A stretch of 64,000 bases of DNA from positions 93,393 to 157,392 of the forward strand of contig JBCBDX010000009.1 of the NCBI GenBank assembly GCA_038529265.1. Direction: 5' to 3'. This document shows positions 62,152 to 64,000 of this stretch, in pieces. The notes under the pieces were generated by a model, which saw nothing but the letters and a program-made list of their open reading frames with translations, did not search any database and was not told the DNA's origin. Both the position numbers and the translations under genes were made by a program. Source of the DNA: JBCBDX01 sp038529265. GTDB taxonomy: Bacteria > Pseudomonadota > Alphaproteobacteria > Rhizobiales > Rhizobiaceae. Positions within the stretch are counted from its first letter, which is position 1. Each line of letters begins with the position of its first letter.

Positions 62152-62360
62152 TGGGTGACAAACCCGCCATTTTCATGTATTCGCCCTCGAAATTGGGCAT
62201 GTATGCCCGGTTCTCAAAAAGCAATTACGAGCATGACCAACGCTCCGGCCAACATCGGTCAGGTCTGACGGCAAAAGCTTTCGACCCACTGCGAGCGCTC
62301 TGGCGGTTCAAAAGAAAAAAGACAAGGAACCTTAGAGATGGACATTATCCGTCAGCTTGA
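62151..62360 (+). CDS. Small open frame between trmD and rplS, doubtful gene
   Basis: A 69-codon frame starts at an ATG sharing its first base with the trmD stop (TGATG) and ends 23 bases inside rplS. The translated product (MGDKPAIFMYSPSKLGMYARF at its start) has a basic C-terminal half (WRFKRKKTRNLR). I recognise no family. The coupled start is the only positive evidence; the region may instead be the rplS leader. Confidence 0.25.
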   Translation: MGDKPAIFMYSPSKLGMYARFSKSNYEHDQRSGQHRSGLTAKAFDPLRALWRFKRKKTRNLRDGHYPSA

Positions 62361-62886
62361 GGCCGAGCAGGCCGCCAAAATTCTCGAGAAACGTCAGTTT
62401 CCGAACTTTTCACCCGGCGACACAGTGCGCGTTCAAGTGCGCGTTACGGAAGGTAAGCGGACACGCTTGCAAGCCTATGAAGGCGTTTGTATTGCGCGTG
62501 CCGGCTCCGGCTTGAACGAGAACTTCACCGTTCGCAAGATTTCATACGGTGAAGGCGTTGAGCGTGTTTTCCCGCTTTATTCGCCGCTGGTTGAAGAAGT
62601 CACCGTTGTTCGCCGCGGTAAAGTGCGTCGTGCGAAGCTTTACTACATGCGCGGCCTGCGCGGTAAGAAAGCGCGTATCACTGAAAACACCAACGCGCGT
62701 GCCCGCAAGCTGAATGATGCTGAGCGTCAGGCGATCGCCGAAGAAAAAGCGCGCATCGAAGCCGAGAAGATTGCAGCTGCTGAAGAGCTGGCCGCACAAA
62801 AGGCCGCCGAGGATGCTGCAGCAGCAGAAGCCAAAGCTGCTGAAGAAGCGGCAGCAGCGGCAGAGGCTGAAGCAAAATCTGAATAA
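62338..62886 (+). CDS. rplS: 50S ribosomal protein L19
   Basis: The L19 core (about residues 1-115) has FSPGDTVRVQVRVTEGKRTRLQAYEGVCIARAG, NENFTVRKISYGEGVERVFPLYSP and RRGKVRRAKLYYMRGLRGKKARI. It continues to 182 residues in a Glu/Ala-rich tail (EDAAAAEAKAAEEAAAAAEAEAKSE) much like that of S16 in this window. A terminator follows. Confidence 0.97.
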   Translation: MDIIRQLEAEQAAKILEKRQFPNFSPGDTVRVQVRVTEGKRTRLQAYEGVCIARAGSGLNENFTVRKISYGEGVERVFPLYSPLVEEVTVVRRGKVRRAKLYYMRGLRGKKARITENTNARARKLNDAERQAIAEEKARIEAEKIAAAEELAAQKAAEDAAAAEAKAAEEAAAAAEAEAKSE

Positions 62887-62924
62887 GAATTTTTGCCAGA
62901 AAGTTGGTCCTTTCGGCAATTCTT

Positions 62925-62950
62925 GGGGAGCCCTGGCTCCCCCTTTTTTT
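62925..62950 (+). terminator. Rho-independent terminator of the rimM-trmD-rplS operon
   Basis: An eight-base-pair stem (62925-62932 with 62935-62942; a larger loop is likely in the folded form) is followed by seven T (62944-62950). It lies about 40 bp after the rplS stop. Confidence 0.92.
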
Positions 62951-63842
62951 ATCCGTTGAAAATCAAGGCTGAGCCGATAACGACCAAACCGGCGCCGATC
63001 CATGCGCCAAGCGCTGGCATTTCTTTGGTGCGCCACCACAGGATGGGCAGAACCATTACCGGTGTAGTTGCCGACAAGGTCGTGACGATACCGACCTGCC
63101 CGCCGGAAAGAGCAAAGAGGATCAGTGTCATGCCAATGCCCATGGCGAGAAGGCCGGAGAGTGCCACACGCCACAATAAGTCGAAGGTCATCGGTGTTTG
63201 CTGACGCACTGCATTGAACGGCAATATGGCCGCGGCGATCAATGCAAGCGCTGAAATGCCAACGCGAATGGCCGACGCCGCGACGGGATCAGCGCCCGCT
63301 TCCATGATAGGGCGAACGATCAGCGCGCCAATAGCTTGGCCCAGTGCTGCTATGAGCCCAAACGAAACACCGATCCAAAGCGGACCGCTGATATCTTCCC
63401 AGCGGTGCAATTGGTCGCGGCGTTTGCCGTAGATGATGGCCAAAATGACCCCGCCCAATATAATGCCTATCCCAGCAAGCGCTGGGAGCGGTAATTTTTC
63501 GCCCAAGATCCACCACGCGAGGATGACGGACATCGGAGCGTTGAGTGAAAACAGCATCGCGGTCCGGCGGGGGCCGAGGCGGTTCATGGTTTGAAAGAGC
63601 GCTGTGTCACCAATAAATATGCCGATAAAGCCAGAGAGTGCGAGCGCCATACTCCAATCGGGCCGCAGCGTTTGCCATCCACCGAACAAGGTCGTCCATG
63701 CCGCGAGCATGAGAAATACCATCGTCATGCGCCAACGGCTAAAAGCCATTGCACCCAAGGCACGAGATGGATCGGCGGAAATAATGCCGGTAAATGCCCA
63801 AGCTATGGCAGCGGCCAGCGCGGCGGCTTCAAAAATGGGCAT
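62949..63842 (-). CDS. EamA/DMT-family transporter
   Basis: A 297-residue inner-membrane protein with about ten hydrophobic segments in two EamA repeats (AWAFTGIISADPSRALGA and LGQAIGALIVRP are their starts; NAPMSVILAWWILGEKLPL and ATTPVMVLPILWWRTKEMP are the closing helices). The family exports metabolites such as amino acids. The substrate is unknown. It is convergent with rplS and overlaps the terminator T run by 2 bp. Confidence 0.88.
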   Translation of the reverse strand: MPIFEAAALAAAIAWAFTGIISADPSRALGAMAFSRWRMTMVFLMLAAWTTLFGGWQTLRPDWSMALALSGFIGIFIGDTALFQTMNRLGPRRTAMLFSLNAPMSVILAWWILGEKLPLPALAGIGIILGGVILAIIYGKRRDQLHRWEDISGPLWIGVSFGLIAALGQAIGALIVRPIMEAGADPVAASAIRVGISALALIAAAILPFNAVRQQTPMTFDLLWRVALSGLLAMGIGMTLILFALSGGQVGIVTTLSATTPVMVLPILWWRTKEMPALGAWIGAGLVVIGSALIFNG

Positions 63843-64000
63843 TGTACTTAATTCCTGACAGGCAAATGGGCGAAGAGCGTCGCGTTACACCCGGCTAAAG
63901 CCGGACGGCAAGCGGTATTTCCGCCTCACACACCTCACATTCCGCGTGATCTTTCGTGTGAATGGGTGGTGATATGGGTCTGTTTTGATCACAGAACGTG
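63843..64000. other. Window end, no gene supported
   Basis: About 160 bases. I see a small inverted-repeat-like pair near 63890-63910 (CCGGCTAAAGCCGG) but no open frame with a family match. Confidence 0.4.

Noticed and set aside
1..64000. tRNA or rRNA genes, CRISPR arrays, insertion sequences and prophage
   Set aside because: No cloverleaf-like segment with a TTC loop, no regularly spaced repeats, and no transposase, integrase (other than xerC) or phage genes were seen.

Overview
The window looks like a chromosomal segment of an alphaproteobacterium of the order Hyphomicrobiales (Rhizobiales). The evidence is an Omp19-type lipoprotein, an IalB-family protein, DUF2794 and DUF1223 proteins, a sqdBDC sulfolipid operon, a ccmABCD-ccmG cytochrome c maturation cluster, and mdh-sucCD-sucAB-lpd in one direction. 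All calls come from reading the sequence and from family knowledge; no database search was run. I saw no rRNA or tRNA gene, CRISPR array, insertion sequence or prophage. The segment is mostly core genome with a few accessory insertions.

Layout. 1-10.3 kb: a truncated M3 oligopeptidase, a membrane-anchored TAXI-type binding protein, argG, a PAP2 phosphatase, a LysE exporter, rlmN, an IalB-like protein, an ECF sigma factor with no adjacent anti-sigma gene, a YkvA protein, phhB and thpR. 10.4-16.4 kb: tesA divergent from an ABC-permease pair (ybbA-ybbP type), a Bax-inhibitor-1-type membrane protein, an acetyltransferase and DUF2794. 16.7-22.7 kb: DUF1223, a dadA-type oxidase behind a tandem glycine riboswitch, then sqdB-sqdD-sqdC. 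22.8-31.2 kb: acnA divergent from a ccm cluster (ccmA, ccmB, two unusual genes, ccmC, ccmD, ccmG and a second ccmG-like gene).

31.2-42.8 kb: Nudix, dapF, mtaB, ftsY, yciB, then an SbtA-like bicarbonate permease, an SbtB-like PII protein, a glycosyltransferase-like gene and a beta-carbonic anhydrase. These face a three-gene catabolic operon resembling ectoine-utilisation genes (EutA, M24 hydrolase, PLP lyase). 42.9-48.7 kb: ffh, a small membrane protein, twin acetyltransferases, rpsP, omp19, zapE and a VOC protein. 48.9-58.4 kb: mdh, sucC, sucD, sucA, sucB, lpd and DUF2867, which encode the end of the TCA cycle. 58.4-64 kb: a small secreted protein, a TraB/GumN protein, xerC, rimM-trmD-rplS and an EamA transporter.

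The most unusual item is the two-gene insertion inside the ccm cluster. It holds a nicotianamine-synthase-like SAM enzyme next to a TupA-like ATP-grasp ligase, a combination I do not recognise as a described pathway. Other points for a second look are the glycine riboswitch on a D-amino-acid/glycine oxidase gene with a visible ribosome-site-sequestering helix, the CO2/bicarbonate gene group in an apparent heterotroph, the duplicated ccmG with a WCDYC active site, and a DUF2794 gene whose only well-placed start codon is ATA.
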